From NCBI RefSeq assembly GCF_014898055.3, contig NW_023603184.1:107622615-107686614 (forward strand): DNA of 64,000 bases. The letters run 5' to 3'. Shown here one piece after another: positions 1-10,797 of the stretch (positions within the stretch are counted from its first letter, which is position 1; every line of letters begins with the position of its first letter). The translations under genes were made by a program, and so were the position numbers. Under the pieces are notes generated by a model. The model did no database searches and was not told the DNA's origin. It saw only the letters and a program-made list of their open reading frames with translations. Source of the DNA: Talpa occidentalis (lineage: Eukaryota > Chordata > Mammalia > Eulipotyphla > Talpidae).

Positions 1-244
1 TGTAGTTGCTAGGGGTTGCTAGGTTACCCAAGTGTTTCAGCTGCTTTCAGAATTGTTATATCCAGAAGATTATCCACTATTCCTTGCCCACATTGGGTAA
101 GGTCTTAAAGTATATTTCATATATACAACTCTTATTTGTCTTCATTTTTTGTTTTCTTTTGCAGTGGCTTGCCAGGGAGAAGTGTGTGGCAACAAATACC
201 TGTGGTTTAGCATTGTGGCCATGCCAAGTGGTTTAGGCATACAG
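1..244. other. Unassigned intergenic DNA
   Basis: AT-rich single-copy-looking sequence at the window edge. I see no gene, no repeat family and no splice-bounded reading frame. In mammals the neighbour beyond the 3' end of TTN is PLEKHA3 on the opposite strand, so part of the first few kilobases could be its 3' untranslated region, but nothing in the sequence proves this. Confidence 0.4.
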
Positions 245-441
<197 letters not shown>

Positions 442-967
442 GATGCCAACTCTAATCAATTACTTGTGACTTCAGAGATTTGCATTTCAGGCTAGCATAA
501 GCAACCTACTTGATTAATGATATCTGCCATGGGCTTATCATGTGGGAGGGTATGGGGAATGGTGGCAGGTATATTCTGTCATCCAAAATATAGGACAATG
601 ATTATGGTCTAACTTTGAGTACCTTTGGTAGATTATATATCTCTAAGAACTCAACACTAAATGAAGTCAAACAATTTGTAATTGATTTCCTGTTCTCAGT
701 TTCACTAGGCTGTCACACTAGATGAACTCAACCATATGTATGTTTTTTAAAGTGGAAAAAAAAATAGTTCATCACCTTTCTATTCAGGCCAAGTGTGCAT
801 TTGCACATAAACAAACACTGTTCCCTTACTGGCAGTGCCTTTGTGAATTTGAAGACCTTTGCAACACTTGACATGGTGCTCAGAAAAAGAAAACAGTGCC
901 GTATTTTAAAAAACTGTAAAAAGTCTGAGTAAAATTTAAGAGCCTATCAGTGCTTTACTTAGGTTAC
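442..967. other. Unassigned intergenic DNA
   Basis: Mixed, AT-leaning sequence without recognisable coding capacity or repeat family. I see nothing in it. Confidence 0.4.
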
Positions 968-1264
968 ATTTTTTTTTAAAAGATTTATTTATTTTTATAC
1001 AAAACTTGGGTACAGGCCAGAGGTGTGGGAGGGTGAGGGGATTCAGCAGAGAGAGAGCAGGGAGCAGAACAGGCAGATTGACTGAAATACACTTCTGAGG
1101 GGAACAGCGGGCTGAGGGAAGCAACGGGCGAGACAGGAGAGGTCTGCCGTGCCATGTGGGTATCTCCCTGGCCGACCGGGAATCAAACCTGTGCTGCAGA
1201 GGCTGTGGACAGCTTCACAATGCTGCACTCAACCTGCTGCACCACCGGGGAGGCCCACGTACTG
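968..1264 (-). mobile_element. tRNA-derived SINE copy 1
   Basis: Near full-length copy of the SINE family that recurs through this window. Read on the minus strand it begins with the tRNA-like head (GGGCCTCCC... with the A-box-like GGTGGTGCAG region) and ends with ATAAATAAATCTTTTAA and an A-rich tail, which appears here as the T-run at 969-977. A short repeat AGGTTAC at 961-967 and 1265-1271 is a plausible target-site duplication. Confidence 0.85.
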
Positions 1265-1398
1265 AGGTTACTTTCTATGCTTGGATCACCCTTAGATATC
1301 CCTTGAAAGAAGAATTTTAGTTCATTTGTTGTTTTGCTTCAGTAGCTAACTTCTACAAGGAGTTGCTCTTTTTCCTTGCTGTGTTTTTAAAATATATT
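1265..1398. other. Short spacer between two SINE copies
   Basis: Unique-looking AT-rich sequence between an inverted pair of SINE copies. Nothing is recognised in it. Confidence 0.4.
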
Positions 1399-1661
1399 GG
1401 GGCCTCCCTGGTGGCACAAGGGGTTAAGACGCAGCACTATGAAGCTATCAGCAGCCACTGCAGCACAAGTTAGATTCCTGGCCAGGGAGGTGACACATAT
1501 GGCGCAGCAGACCTCTCCTGTCTCGCCCGCTGCTTCCTTCAGTCTTTCCGATTGCCTGTTCTGTTCCCCACTCTGTCTCTGGTGAATCCTCTCACCTCCC
1601 ACACCTCTGGCCTATACCCCAGCTCTTGTATGCATAAATAAATAAATCTTTAAAAAATATA
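1399..1661 (+). mobile_element. tRNA-derived SINE copy 2
   Basis: Full-length copy in the opposite orientation to copy 1. It starts GGGGCCTCCCTGGTGG, contains the conserved block CCTCTCCTGTCTCGCC, and ends AAATAAATAAATCTTTAAAAAA. The flanks share AAAATATAT, compatible with a target-site duplication. With copy 1 it forms an inverted repeat pair about 140 bp apart. Confidence 0.88.
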
Positions 1662-3315
1662 TATATAGGCCACAACTTTGGCGGCCAAATGCATAGATTA
1701 CAACTTCTTCTTGCTTTTGTGAATCAGGCCACATTGCCTACACAGTAAAATGTAACAATGACCTCTTTTATTATTATTATTATTTTTGGCCTCAATCTCT
1801 TGAGGACATGTGGCTTCCTTTGCTATAATGTTTGCATCTGTCACTTCTAGATTCAACTCTTGCAAGTGTTTTTCTTTCTGTTGGGAAGTATGGAGTAAGG
1901 AAACAGATATAGTTTTAAATGGTGTTTTTAATAATTCAAGTACATTTTTAGCTTGATCAGAGAAACACTGATTTTTTTTTTGCCCTCTAGTTTTCAAAAT
2001 TCTGTTATCTCAACCTTTCCTTTTTACCAGCTCTCAAGAAATTGTGCCTGAAGGCTATAAAAATTATGGTTGAATGTTAAAAGTAAGCTGCTAAGAACTT
2101 TCCAATAATATCCATAATTAGCCAAAGAGAAAGTCATATGAACTGCTAACATTTTTCTACCTTCCCTTTTTTAATTTTTTTTTCTCCATTTTTGATTGAT
2201 GATTGTAGAATCTTCCCAGAAACCCTCCTCAGTAACTCTGTTTCTGGTGTACAATGATAACTCAGTATTTGGTTTGGGAAAAGAAAAGAATCACTTGGGA
2301 AGTGTGGGGAGCACAAAGGGGTATTTAAGATAGTTTTTATATGTTCATTTAAAAATTTTATTTAACATTCATTGACCAGTTTATTCAATGCTTTGTGGCT
2401 AGTATTTATCTTTGCTCTCTAATTCTTGAGTGCACTTAAAGCTCCCCACTTTATTTTTAATAGTTTAGATAAATTGACTACTAACTGTAATTTGCTTTCC
2501 TGAATTTTCACTTTTCTTAGTTAAGTAATTGAATAGTATTTATTATTAATATTTGCCTACCAACTATTTTAACCTAAACTTAAATGGGCAGACATTAGAA
2601 AATACCATGATTGTTTGATGTAGATTTTTCTCTGTGTATACAAATATTGAAAACAAACACATGATTTTTTTTTTTGCCTTTTATATGTTTTCATTATAAA
2701 TGTTTTGCATCAAGAGTTTGTGGGTATGTAAGTGAACAATTTGTAACCTTAGATGTTAAATAAAATTGGAAAAACTGAAAATTGATAAGAAAGCTAGTCT
2801 CTAAATAAACGTAGCAACCTGACAGCAAATATAAGCTTTAGTCTAATATAAACGAGCATGAACACTTCAATTTTGAAACATTTTTAGAATAGATTTGTTT
2901 CTCCCCAGGGAAAAACCAGCTTCATTTAAAAACATATGTATAGTTATTTTGTGAGTATTCTTTTTTTCATCCAAATGCCAAAAGGTGTACTCGATATGTT
3001 TTTGTTATGAAAATTCTGCTTGTTTAAAGTATTGTAGCAATTTTATAAATCAGTAAAACTGAGCCATATCAACAAAGTGGGGGAAAATGTTTAATAAGTT
3101 TGCCATGTCACTAAGGAAAATTTAAGTACAAAATGTTTTGAAAGTTTAAGGGACGGTAATTCTTTGCTTTTAAGCAGTGTGATCACTGAATTGCTGTTCA
3201 CTTAAATGTGCATTGGCCAAATGAATGTGCTGTGATGTGGGAAAAGATATTAGGAGACTTCCTAGTTAACCTTTAAATGTAAACTTTAAGTAGATCACCT
3301 TATTCAGCTATATCA
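1662..3315. other. AT-rich intergenic DNA, no gene seen
   Basis: About 1.65 kb of AT-rich, mostly non-repetitive sequence. Plus-strand AATAAA motifs occur near 2759 and 2803, so the 3' untranslated region of a plus-strand neighbour (PLEKHA3 by mammalian synteny) is possible. I have no coding sequence to anchor that idea. No open frame here looks protein-coding. Confidence 0.35.
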
Positions 3316-3765
3316 GAGGTTCTCCACCTTGGCTGTGCATTAGAAACCCTGTGGGAGCATTTGAACTTCCTGATGCCTAGACTGATTTAAATGAACTATA
3401 GCATTCTCTGGGACCCGGTCATCAGTATTTTTTTTTTTTAAGATTTATTTATGTATTTATTTATTTATACAAGTACTGGGTACAGTCAGAAGTGCGGGAG
3501 GGTGAGAGAATTCACCAGAGCCAGAGCAGGGAGCAGAACAGGCAGGCTGATGAAATACACTGCTGAGGGGAGCAGTGGGCATGGCAGGAAGGGTCTGCGC
3601 GCCATGTGGGACCCTCGCCAGTGGCCGGGGATCGAACCAGGAGTGCAGAGGCTGCGGGCAGCTTCGCAGCCAGTGCTCAACCACTGCGCCACCAGGGAGG
3701 CCCTTATCAGTATTTTTTAAAGTTCCTCAGCAATTCCAGTGGGTAGCCAAGATTGAGAACAAATT
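3316..3765. mobile_element. MER5-like DNA transposon relic (hAT-Charlie), split by a SINE
   Basis: The left part (3316-3433) reads like the MER5 consensus from memory: a GAGGTTCTCCACCTTGGCTG-type end, then a TTAGAAACCCTGTGGGAGC-like block. The right part (3706-3765) continues with AAAGTTCCTCAGCAATTCCA and ends AGATTGAGAACAA. A SINE sits in the middle. The family call comes from remembered consensus motifs and no search was run. Confidence 0.6.
3434..3705 (-). mobile_element. tRNA-derived SINE copy 3
   Basis: Full-length minus-strand copy inserted into the MER5-like relic. It is flanked by a perfect 13-bp target-site duplication ATCAGTATTTTTT at 3421-3433 and 3706-3718, so the insertion is comparatively young. 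Confidence 0.92.
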
Positions 3766-3831
3766 AACCTTTGTGGAAACTCCCACACCTGGTTGCTGTT
3801 TTTAAGAAGCAGAGTATATATTTGGCATTGA

Positions 3832-3963
3832 GGTTAGAGTCATCGCCTAACAACTGGAAAGGCCGGTTTCTAGCAGCGTTGGTGTCACTTGGGAGCTTGT
3901 TAGAAGTGCAGGATCTCAGACTGCAGGTCTCCAGAACCAGATTCTGCATTTAAACACACCTCT
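3832..3963. mobile_element. MER5-like relic, second copy
   Basis: Contains GTCACTTGGGAGCTTGTTAG, AAGTGCAGGATCTCAGACTG and AGAACCAGATTCTGCATTTA, which match the inner part of MER5-type elements from memory. It is truncated by SINE copy 4. Confidence 0.5.
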
Positions 3964-4207
3964 CAGAGCCTCCCTGGTGGCCTGGAGGTTAAGGCTCAGC
4001 GCTGTGGCCACTGTGGCCTGAGTTCATTGCCCAGCCAGGGAGCTGACCCTCATGGCGCCTCTCCTGACTTGCCTCAGCAGTGTATTTCAGTAGATCTGCC
4101 TGTTCTGCTCCCCACTCTGTCTCTGGTGATTCCTCTCACCCCTTACATCTCTGGTCTACACCCCCGTTCTTCTATGCAAAAATAAATAAAATATTAAAAA
4201 AAAAAAA
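3964..4207 (+). mobile_element. tRNA-derived SINE copy 4
   Basis: Plus-strand copy starting AGAGCCTCCCTGGTGG and ending AAATAAATAAAATATTAAAAA. It is shorter than the consensus, with a small deletion around the CCTCTCCTGTCTCGCC block. Confidence 0.85.
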
Positions 4208-5141
4208 CCCTTCACTAGTTTTTAAGAATTTTAGAAGCACTCTTGAAGGTGGTATCAGGGTAAAGGTAGATCTTGTTACACCCTGCTTTTTGCTTCTGTC
4301 TTTGCATTTCTGTCCTAAATCGTGACATTTTCGTACAGTCTTAGAAACTGAATTGGTATTGTGTGCTCATGTCAGCAGGTTAATAGCTAAAGATGACTTT
4401 CTGATCTGGAGCATGTGGATGAGCACCACTGTCATCATTACCACCAAACGCTTCTCTCCCTGAGATGGGGAAGAAAAGGTAGCTATAAGAATTGTCACCT
4501 GACTAAAGACTGTGCTTTATCTTCCCCATCTCACAATTGCTTTATTTTAAGGGAAAATAAACATACAGTCCTCACACGGAAACTTCCTACATTGCCTTCA
4601 ACTTGGAGAATTCTTTGAAGGAGAAAGAAATTTCTCTTGAAGAAATCTACCCATCCTAGTCTCAAACTGAAATAAATACTGAACTGAAATAAATAGAACA
4701 TATCCTCAAAGTTCTCTGGAATAATGTTTACCTATCTCCTGGCTCTCAGATCACCATATCCTGACTGCAATTCCAACGTGCCAGCTCTCTAGCTGCTTCC
4801 CTGTCTCAGCAACCACCAAGAATCAGGAAGATTGTTTTGCTGGGTGCCTCCTTCCTTAGGAGTTGCTTCTTCTTTAGGACCCATAACATTTCCAGCAAAC
4901 TTAGGGCTCTTTCACTCCTGTCTGCTCCCATAAACTGCAGTGGCAGATAATTTCTCAGCATTTCTGGCCTTAACTTTCTGAGAGGAGGAATTGACTAAAC
5001 TTGAACCAAGGGGCTGGAGGAATTTTGCAGTCTACCTTGCCCTAGAACTATAATGGCCCTGAAAGTGAAACAGAGCCCTCTTCACCCTTAACAGATTACT
5101 CGTGCCCTCTCAGCCTTCAGCAGGCTGTTGTGATGGGTAGC
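4208..5141. other. Unassigned intergenic DNA
   Basis: About 0.9 kb with no repeat family I can name and no convincing coding frame. Confidence 0.35.
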
Positions 5142-5262
5142 AAGACCACTGATAACTGGAAACCTGGCTTCTAGCTCTAGTTCTGCTACTGCATGGATGA
5201 CTTTGGGCCTGGGACTCGACTCCATGGACCTCAGTGTTTTCCACTTTCAAATTCCTTCCGGT
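5142..5262 (+). mobile_element. MIR-like SINE relic
   Basis: The order of motifs follows the MIR core: CTGGCTTCTAGCTCTAGTTC, then CTGCTACTGCATGGATGACT, TTGGGCCTGGGACT, and a CCTCAGTGTTTTCCACTTTC end. It is heavily diverged, as expected for MIR. The call rests on remembered consensus. Confidence 0.55.
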
Positions 5263-5562
5263 AGATATCTCTGTCAGAGCCATTATTCTCTTCCTCTTTG
5301 TGATCCTCTTTGCTAGGGCAGGGATCTCTGTCTGCCATTTTCTTTTGGCCTGATGTGTTCTTTCTCTTGTTTATTCTATCAGGGAAATAAAAGAGGGCCA
5401 GCCAGCCATCCTTATGGATATTGGCTGGGGTTCTCAGCTGTTTGGGGAATGAGTATACCTGTGTCTCTCACCTGACTAAAATCAGAAAACAGATTACAGT
5501 AATCTCAGGGGGAATGGGTGGCGATCAAGAAAAATTTGACTATTGGTTGCAAGTACAGGGAA

Positions 5563-5843
5563 AGATTTTTTTTAAGAATTTTTTAAAAATTTATATAAGA
5601 ACTGGGGTACAGGCCAGAGCTGTGGGAGGGTGAGAGGATTCACCAGAGACAGAGTGGGGAGCAGAGCAGGCAGACGCACTGACGGAAAACACTGTTGAGG
5701 GAAGACACAGCGGGGAGGCAGGAGAGGTCTGCCGGGCCATGTGGGAATCTCCCTGGGCGGCCAGGAATATGAACTCCCTGCTGCAAAGGCTGCAGACAAC
5801 TTCACAGCGCTGCGCTCAACCAGCTACGCCACCGGGGAGGCCC
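5563..5843 (-). mobile_element. tRNA-derived SINE copy 5
   Basis: Full-length minus-strand copy with a 9-bp target-site duplication TACAGGGAA at 5554-5562 and 5844-5852. The head, seen as the end of the element on plus, reads GCCACCGGGGAGGCCC. Confidence 0.9.
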
Positions 5844-5852
5844 TACAGGGAA

Positions 5853-6200
5853 TTCTCTCCCCACCTTCCTCCCTGCGGCTGAGACTGGTGTCAGACAGTG
5901 TTCTCTCAATATCACTGGAGACTTCCCCTAGAACTCAGGGGGAGGTGTACCTATTGCGTCCTTAGCAAGTAGCATTTGCCCTTGAGGCTCTGCTAGCACC
6001 AGGTTGGGGCGGATCTTTCAGTACGCACCCACGCACTACTCAGTAACGGCGGCCCCTGCTGGCTGCAGAAGGAAAGGAATTGTGAGTACCTAAGACCCTA
6101 AAGGGATTTCCAAAGGAGGGCTTTTTAGTGCCTTTTTGGGGGGTGACTGTGTAGGTATTTAGCAGATGACTTGGATATCTGCCTGACCCCTCTGAAACAC
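5853..6200. other. Unassigned intergenic DNA
   Basis: Short single-copy-looking stretch between two SINEs. Nothing is recognised in it. Confidence 0.4.
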
Positions 6201-6215
6201 GTAGGCAAGTGTTTC

Positions 6216-6471
6216 TTTTTTTTAAATTTGTTTATACAAGAACTGGGGTACAGGTCAGAGGCGCAGGAGGGCGAGAGAATTCACCAGCCACAGAGCGGGG
6301 AGCAGAACAAGCAGAGAGCACTGCTGAGGGGAGCAGCGGGTGAGACAGGAGAGGTCTGCCGCGCCATGTGGGTTTCTCCCTGGCCGGCAGGGAATCGAAC
6401 CCATGCTGCAGAGGCTGCGGACAGCTTCACAGCGCGGCGCTCAACCCTCTGCGCCATCGGGGAGGCCCCAT
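6216..6471 (-). mobile_element. tRNA-derived SINE copy 6
   Basis: Minus-strand copy flanked by the 15-bp duplication GTAGGCAAGTGTTTC (6201-6215) and its one-mismatch partner at 6472-6486. It lacks part of the central CAGTGTATTTCAGT segment. Confidence 0.9.
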
Positions 6472-6486
6472 GTAGGTAAGTGTTTC

Positions 6487-7017
6487 ATAAACTTTTATCT
6501 TTTTCCTACTTTTACTTTAAATGGAGCAGAGGTGAGTGAGACTTGCCCATGAACACCTTTTCTGAGTGGGACTCATTCCTATGAACCTCAGGAAAACCTG
6601 GCTGGCTGAGCTGGACTCTTCTACTTCTTTCCTGCCAATCCCTTAGCAGTGGTGATTGTCACTGAGAATGCTTTGAGCAGTACCGGTGCCCTCTCATCTC
6701 CACAGTACCCCACCTCCACCTTTCCTGTGCTTGAAGTCTCTACCAACCTAGCTTTATTACACGAATCCCTAAGTCCCCTGACAATCTTCAGAAAGACCTT
6801 TCCACAAATGACTGCAAAGCCCCAGATTTATAATTACAGGGTCACTATGGGCTAGAAATTTGGTGATAGGTAAAGAAAGGTCTTTGTGTGAAAGGAGTCT
6901 CCCAGAAGGAAATAATCTCTTTGATATAGAATGGCCAATAAATGGCACAGCTTTCTCAGAATAATTAAAGCCTGTAAAACTAAAATTTGATCACATAACT
7001 AGTTTGCTTAATTATCT
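6487..7017. other. Unassigned intergenic DNA
   Basis: No gene or repeat recognised with confidence. Confidence 0.35.
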
Positions 7018-7610
7018 TTCACAGTTCCTTTTACCTCTTAGGGAAAAGCCCAAATTATAACATGGTTTATGAGGCTTTTGCAAATGTTGCCCTGCCTTAT
7101 GCTCCCAGCCCTAAAAACCTCCTAGAAAATCCCTCTTCATCCCTCATCTCACCCCACACTTCAGACCACAATTTTTACATGCAATTTCCGCTAACCTGAC
7201 TGATGCCTGTTTCTCTAACTGGTTCAGATGCCCCAGTAATAATCTCAACCATCTTTTTTTTTTTTTTTTTTTTAAAGATTTATTTATTTATGCATATAAG
7301 ATCTTGGGTACAGGCCAGAGGTGCTGGGGTGGGGTGAGGGGGCGGGTAAGAGGATTCACCAGAGACAGAATGGGGAACAGAACAGGCAGATTGAAGTACA
7401 CTGCTAAGCAAGCAGCAGGCAAAACGGGAGAGGTCTGCTGCACCATGTAGGTTGCTCTCTGGACGGCCAGGGATCAAACTCATGCTTCAGAAGCTGTGGA
7501 TAGCTTCATAGTGCTGTGCTTAACCCCTTACGCCACCAGGGAGGCCCTCTTTTTTTTTTTTTTTTTTTTTTCATAGCACTTAATTTCATTTCTTGAGTGA
7601 TATCCCTCTA
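7018..7610 (+). mobile_element. L2-like LINE 3'-end relic, split by a SINE
   Basis: The left part has the L2-type order of a TTTGCAAATGTTGCCCTGCC-like block, CCTCATCTCACCCC, ACACTTCAGACCAC and TGCCTGTTTCTCTAACTGG. The right part, after the SINE, resumes with TTTCATAGCACTTAATTTCA, which fits L2 sequence. Divergence is high and the call is from memory of the consensus. Confidence 0.45.
7254..7546 (-). mobile_element. tRNA-derived SINE copy 7
   Basis: Full-length minus-strand copy with a long T-run at 7254-7273 (its poly-A tail) and the tRNA-like head ending GCCACCAGGGAGGCCC near 7546. A second T-run follows at 7549-7571, so the insertion target was itself T-rich. Confidence 0.88.
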
Positions 7611-8284
7611 CAAAGATGTAGTCCTTATCACACGTCCTATGTTTTTACCTAATGTAGCCTGCCTTGGCCTGCATAATGGGCGACAGCAATGAAATCAGTT
7701 CCATTATCACATAGAATGGGGCAACACTCTTTTCTTTTGGAGAACCACAATACAGTGCAGCTTATAAAAAGTTCTGAGATGACCTGCATAAAGAAGTACA
7801 ATTATCAAAGTCGTGAATTTATTAGGTTGTGGAACACTGTTCACTATGTCTACCAACATCTGAAAAAGAAGAGTTTGGTAAATACTGGCCCAACGATTCC
7901 AAAAAGCATACAACTAAACCTTTACTTTATATAACCTTAGAAAAAAAACTAATCTGTTTTCAAAAAGTATTTATCTAGCAGACAGTGTTTTCTCCTGTTA
8001 CAAGGAAACTGGACTTTGTGTCAATTTCTCAAAACCACATTTGGGGCAGAGTAAGCAAGTACAAACTAGTTTCTCTTCCTGGAGCTTAATCACAAAACAT
8101 TATTTTTGAATCAGTCACCATGAAGACTCAATATACCTATTGTTTTACTGGCTGTTTCTGATTTGCCTTCCTTTCTAGATCTACATGGTTCATCTATAGA
8201 ATCAGTTACTTTTGGATAGAGTGAGTAAATCCTTCTGTTGAATGATTTCATCAAGACAGTTCCTATAATGTGTTGTCCCATGCC
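7611..8284. other. Unassigned intergenic DNA
   Basis: No recognised gene or repeat. Short open frames here lack any coding signature. Confidence 0.35.
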
Positions 8285-8405
8285 CAGTATAGTGTTATAG
8301 GTTGACTTGTGTCTCCCAAAAAGATATGTTCGAGTCCTGACCCCCGGGATGTCAAGATGTGATCTTATTGGGAGATAGCCTCTTTATAGAGATTGTAATA
8401 AAGTT
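8285..8405 (+). mobile_element. MLT1/MaLR-like LTR relic
   Basis: GTTATAGGTTGACTTGTGTC, CCCAAAAAGATATGTTCGAG, TCCTGACCCCCGGGATG and GATGTGATCTTATTGGGAGA follow the opening of mammalian-wide MaLR LTRs as I remember them. It is truncated at the following SINE. Confidence 0.4.
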
Positions 8406-8489
8406 TATTATTTTTAAAAAAGATTTATTTTTTATATGTGCATACAAGAACTGGGGTGTAGATCAGAGATGGGGGGGTAGTTTTGAGAG

Positions 8490-9088
8490 TGAGTCCTAGG
8501 GAGAGTTAGGATAATCTGGTAGCTTTGGGGACATTTTAGGTAGGGACTACGGGAGAGTTAAGGAAGGCTCCAGAGATCAGGGCAACAAGAGGAATTAGGT
8601 AAAAGGGCAACTGATCCTGATGGGAGCTAGTCAGACACCACAGGGCTAAGGTCAACAGGACATTCTGGATGGAGAGCAATGAAAGATAAGGGATGTGAAG
8701 TGTAGAAAGATCCCAAACACAATAGCAGTTTAAGTGAGACCGCTGAGAACTAACCAATCACAGAGACTGGTGGAGCTTTAGGGAAAGTAGGTGTATATTC
8801 CCTGAGGCATGACTCCACTTCGAATCCCTGGCCCCTCCCTGGCCTGGCTCCACCAGCCTGGGAGTCCCACTTTATTTCTGTTCCTTTTCTTCTCAATAAA
8901 CTTTTTCTTTCTCTAAACAAATCTGCCTCTTTTCGTTTGCTTGCCTGAGCGTCTGCAAAGTTCCTGCTGAGGCTTCGTAAGACACCAGCCCGCGGTGGTC
9001 TAGTGGCCGGGACGCAGTACTGCCACTGCAGCCTGGGATCCATTCCTGGCTGGGACACTAGGCCTGAAAACCTACAATTTCGGTATCA
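8490..9088 (+). mobile_element. Solo LTR 1 (endogenous retrovirus, ERV1-like)
   Basis: The 599-bp element begins TGAGTCCTAGG and ends TTTCGGTATCA. It is flanked by the 4-bp duplication AGAG (8486-8489 and 9089-9092), the size used by gammaretrovirus-like ERVs. It contains a CCAAT box (AACCAATCA near 8752), a TATA-like GTGTATATTCC near 8790, and a poly-A signal AATAAA near 8895. No viral genes are present. It shares sequence with LTR 2 and LTR 3 downstream. The U5 part contains a tRNA-Glu-like block, listed separately. Confidence 0.85.
8989..9056 (+). other. tRNA-Glu-like module inside LTR 1
   Basis: GGTGGTCTAGTGGCCGGGA matches the 5' part of mammalian tRNA-Glu, including its A-box. TGGGATCCATTCCTGGCTG is a degenerate counterpart of its T-arm/B-box and 3' end. 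The B-box is damaged and the cloverleaf is not intact, so this is not a working tRNA gene. Confidence 0.6.
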
Positions 9089-9311
9089 AGAGGAATTCAC
9101 CAGACACAGAGGGGAAAGCAGAACAGGCAGATCTATTGAAATACACTGCTGAGGGGAGTAGCAGGAAAAACAGGAGAGATCTGCCTTGGTTGCTCCCTGG
9201 TGGGAATCTAACTCATGCTGCAGTGGCTGCCAATAGCTTGATTGCACTGACTTTAACCCCTTTGCCACCAGGGAGGCTCCTATAATAAAGTTTATTTTTT
9301 TGTTGTTGTTC

Positions 9312-9552
9312 TTTATTTTTAAAGATTTTTTTAAAATTTATGCATACAAGAGCTGGGGTTTAGGCCAGAAGTGGGGAGGGGGGTGAAATGATTCACTAGA
9401 GACAGGTTGGGGAGCAGAATAGGCAGATCGACTGAAATACACTGCTGAGGGGAGCAGCGGGAGAGTCAGGAGAGGTTGGCTGTGCCATGTGGGTATCTCC
9501 CTGGCCGGGGATTGAACTCATGCTGCAGTGGCTGCTGATAACTTTATAGTGC
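9312..9552 (-). mobile_element. tRNA-derived SINE copy 9, head-truncated
   Basis: Minus-strand copy. The sequence runs from the tail (TTTTAAAGATTTTTTTAAAA) to about the anticodon-arm part of the head (GATAACTTTATAGTGCTAG) and then stops. The last ~25 bp of the tRNA-like head is missing. Confidence 0.8.
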
Positions 9553-9857
9553 TAGAGTGTGGGGTTTCTAAAATATTTTAGCAAAAAGAGGAACAAGCTG
9601 ATAATGAAGATTATTTGTAGGTTTTGTGACTTAGACGAAGATGGAATCCAAGGAGTCCCTGGCTTACTGCTCTCTGTCGCCCCCTGTTGATACATGTGGG
9701 AAATAGCGCAGCAATCCTGAGAAATCACTCATGGGCTTGCTGAAGTTGTGGCGGTAGGGAGCCATCACTTACTGCCTCCTTGCCACTGCCCTTGCAGGGC
9801 AGCACTGTTCTTGGGGGAGCTAATGAAGAAGGCTGGCAGGTCAACACGGGAAGAGTT
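9553..9857. other. Unassigned intergenic DNA
   Basis: About 300 bp between SINE copies. No gene or repeat recognised. Confidence 0.4.
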
Positions 9858-10096
9858 TTTTTTTTTTTTTAAAGATTTATTCATGCACGCAAGAACCGAG
9901 GTACAGGCCAGATGTGCGGGAGAGTGAGAGGATTCACCAGAGACAGAGCAGGGAAAGAACAGGCAGACTGACTGAAAATATACTACTGAGGGGAGCAGCA
10001 GGTGAGACAGGTGAGGTCTGCAACGTCGTGTGGGTATCTCTGCTGCGAGTCGGTATTGAACTCGCAGTGCAGAGGCTGCAGACAGCTTCACAGAGT
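9858..10096 (-). mobile_element. tRNA-derived SINE copy 10, cut by LTR 2
   Basis: Minus-strand copy from a T-run (9858-9871) to GACAGCTTCACAG, where it joins the truncated LTR 2. The head end of the SINE is not recovered after the LTR, so the junction involved a deletion. Confidence 0.8.
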
Positions 10097-10159
10097 GAGT
10101 GAGACCAGAGAGAACTAACCAATCACAAAGAAACTGATGGGCTTTAGAATAATGAGGGA

Positions 10160-10426
10160 GGGCCTCTCCGGTGGTGCAGCGGGTTGAGCGCAGGGCTGTG
10201 AAACGGTCTGTAGTCTCTGCAGTGCGGGTTTGACTCCCAGCTGGCCAGGCAGCAACCCACATGGTGCAGCAGACCTCTCCTGCCTTGCCTGCTGCTCCCC
10301 TCAGTGTCTTCGGTCTGTGCCTCTTCTGCTCCCCACTGTCTCTGGTGAATCCTCTCACCCTCCCGTGTCTCTGGCCTGTACCCCAGGGCTTGTATAAAAA
10401 TAAAAAAGACCAAATCTTTAAAAAAA
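10160..10426 (+). mobile_element. tRNA-derived SINE copy 11, inside LTR 2
   Basis: Full-length plus-strand copy starting GGCCTCTCCGGTGG and ending AAATCTTTAAAAAAA. The 15-bp duplication TAGAATAATGAGGGA (10145-10159) has a one-mismatch partner at 10427-10441. The insertion splits the LTR, so this SINE is younger than LTR 2. Confidence 0.93.
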
Positions 10427-10644
10427 TAGAATAATTAGGGAAATGAGGCATAGTCCCTGAGGCACAACTTCAGTTGGCTTCCTTGCTCCTCCCTAGCCTG
10501 GTTCCACAATCTGGAAATTCCCCTTTATTTCTGTTCCTTTTCTTCTTAGCATACTTCTTTTTAGAAACAAATTTGCCTCTTTTCACGTGCTTGCCTGAAC
10601 TTGAGCATCAGCGAAGTTCCTGCTGTGGCTTTGTGAGACACTAA

Positions 10645-10712
10645 CCCTTGGTAGTCTAGTGGCTGGGATTCAGTGCAGCCATGGCAGCCTGGGATCCTGC
10701 CTGCCTGGGAGA
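10645..10712 (+). other. tRNA-Glu-like module inside LTR 2
   Basis: Begins CCTTGGTAGTCTAGTGGCTG and ends near CCTGCCTGCCTGGGAGA. It is the same module as in LTR 1 and 3, with more substitutions in the B-box half. Confidence 0.5.
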
Positions 10713-10797
10713 CTAGACCTGAAAAGCTGAAATTTCGGTATCAGTACTAGTGACTCCTAGGGCAAGTTAGGGAGAATTAGGCAGCCTCAAGGACAGC

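Larger units (their letters stand above)
8406..9281 (-). mobile_element. tRNA-derived SINE copy 8, split by LTR 1
   Basis: The tail side (8411-8489) and head side (9089-9279) of one minus-strand SINE are separated by a solo LTR. The outer flanks carry a TAATAAAGTTTATT duplication, seen near 8396-8409 and again near 9283-9296. The order of events is SINE first, LTR second. Confidence 0.85.
10097..10743 (+). mobile_element. Solo LTR 2 of the same ERV family, 5'-truncated and split by a SINE
   Basis: From GTGAGACCAGAGAG onwards this matches LTR 1: CCAAT box AACCAATCA, the CTGAGGCA segment, TTTATTTCTGTTCCTTTTC, the tRNA-Glu-like block, and the end TTTCGGTATCA. The U3 start is missing. The position equivalent to the LTR 1 AATAAA reads as a mutated form. 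SINE copy 11 sits inside it. Confidence 0.8.

Noticed and set aside
1662..3315. 3' untranslated region of PLEKHA3 on the plus strand
   Set aside because: Synteny makes it plausible and AATAAA motifs exist, but no coding exon or other anchor lies in the window, so it is not called as a feature.
8989..9056. Functional tRNA-Glu gene
   Set aside because: The A-box is good, but the B-box and anticodon region are degraded, acceptor pairing is incomplete, and the same block recurs inside two other LTRs.
8750..9058. Minus-strand frames of ~100 codons at 8.75-9.06 kb and 11.66-11.96 kb that resemble each other
   Set aside because: They are antisense translations of the same solo LTR family, so the similarity reflects repeat homology and not a gene family.
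9765..10451. 228-codon minus-strand frame near 10 kb
   Set aside because: It runs through two SINE copies and a truncated LTR. Its apparent protein is translated SINE sequence that recurs in other copies.
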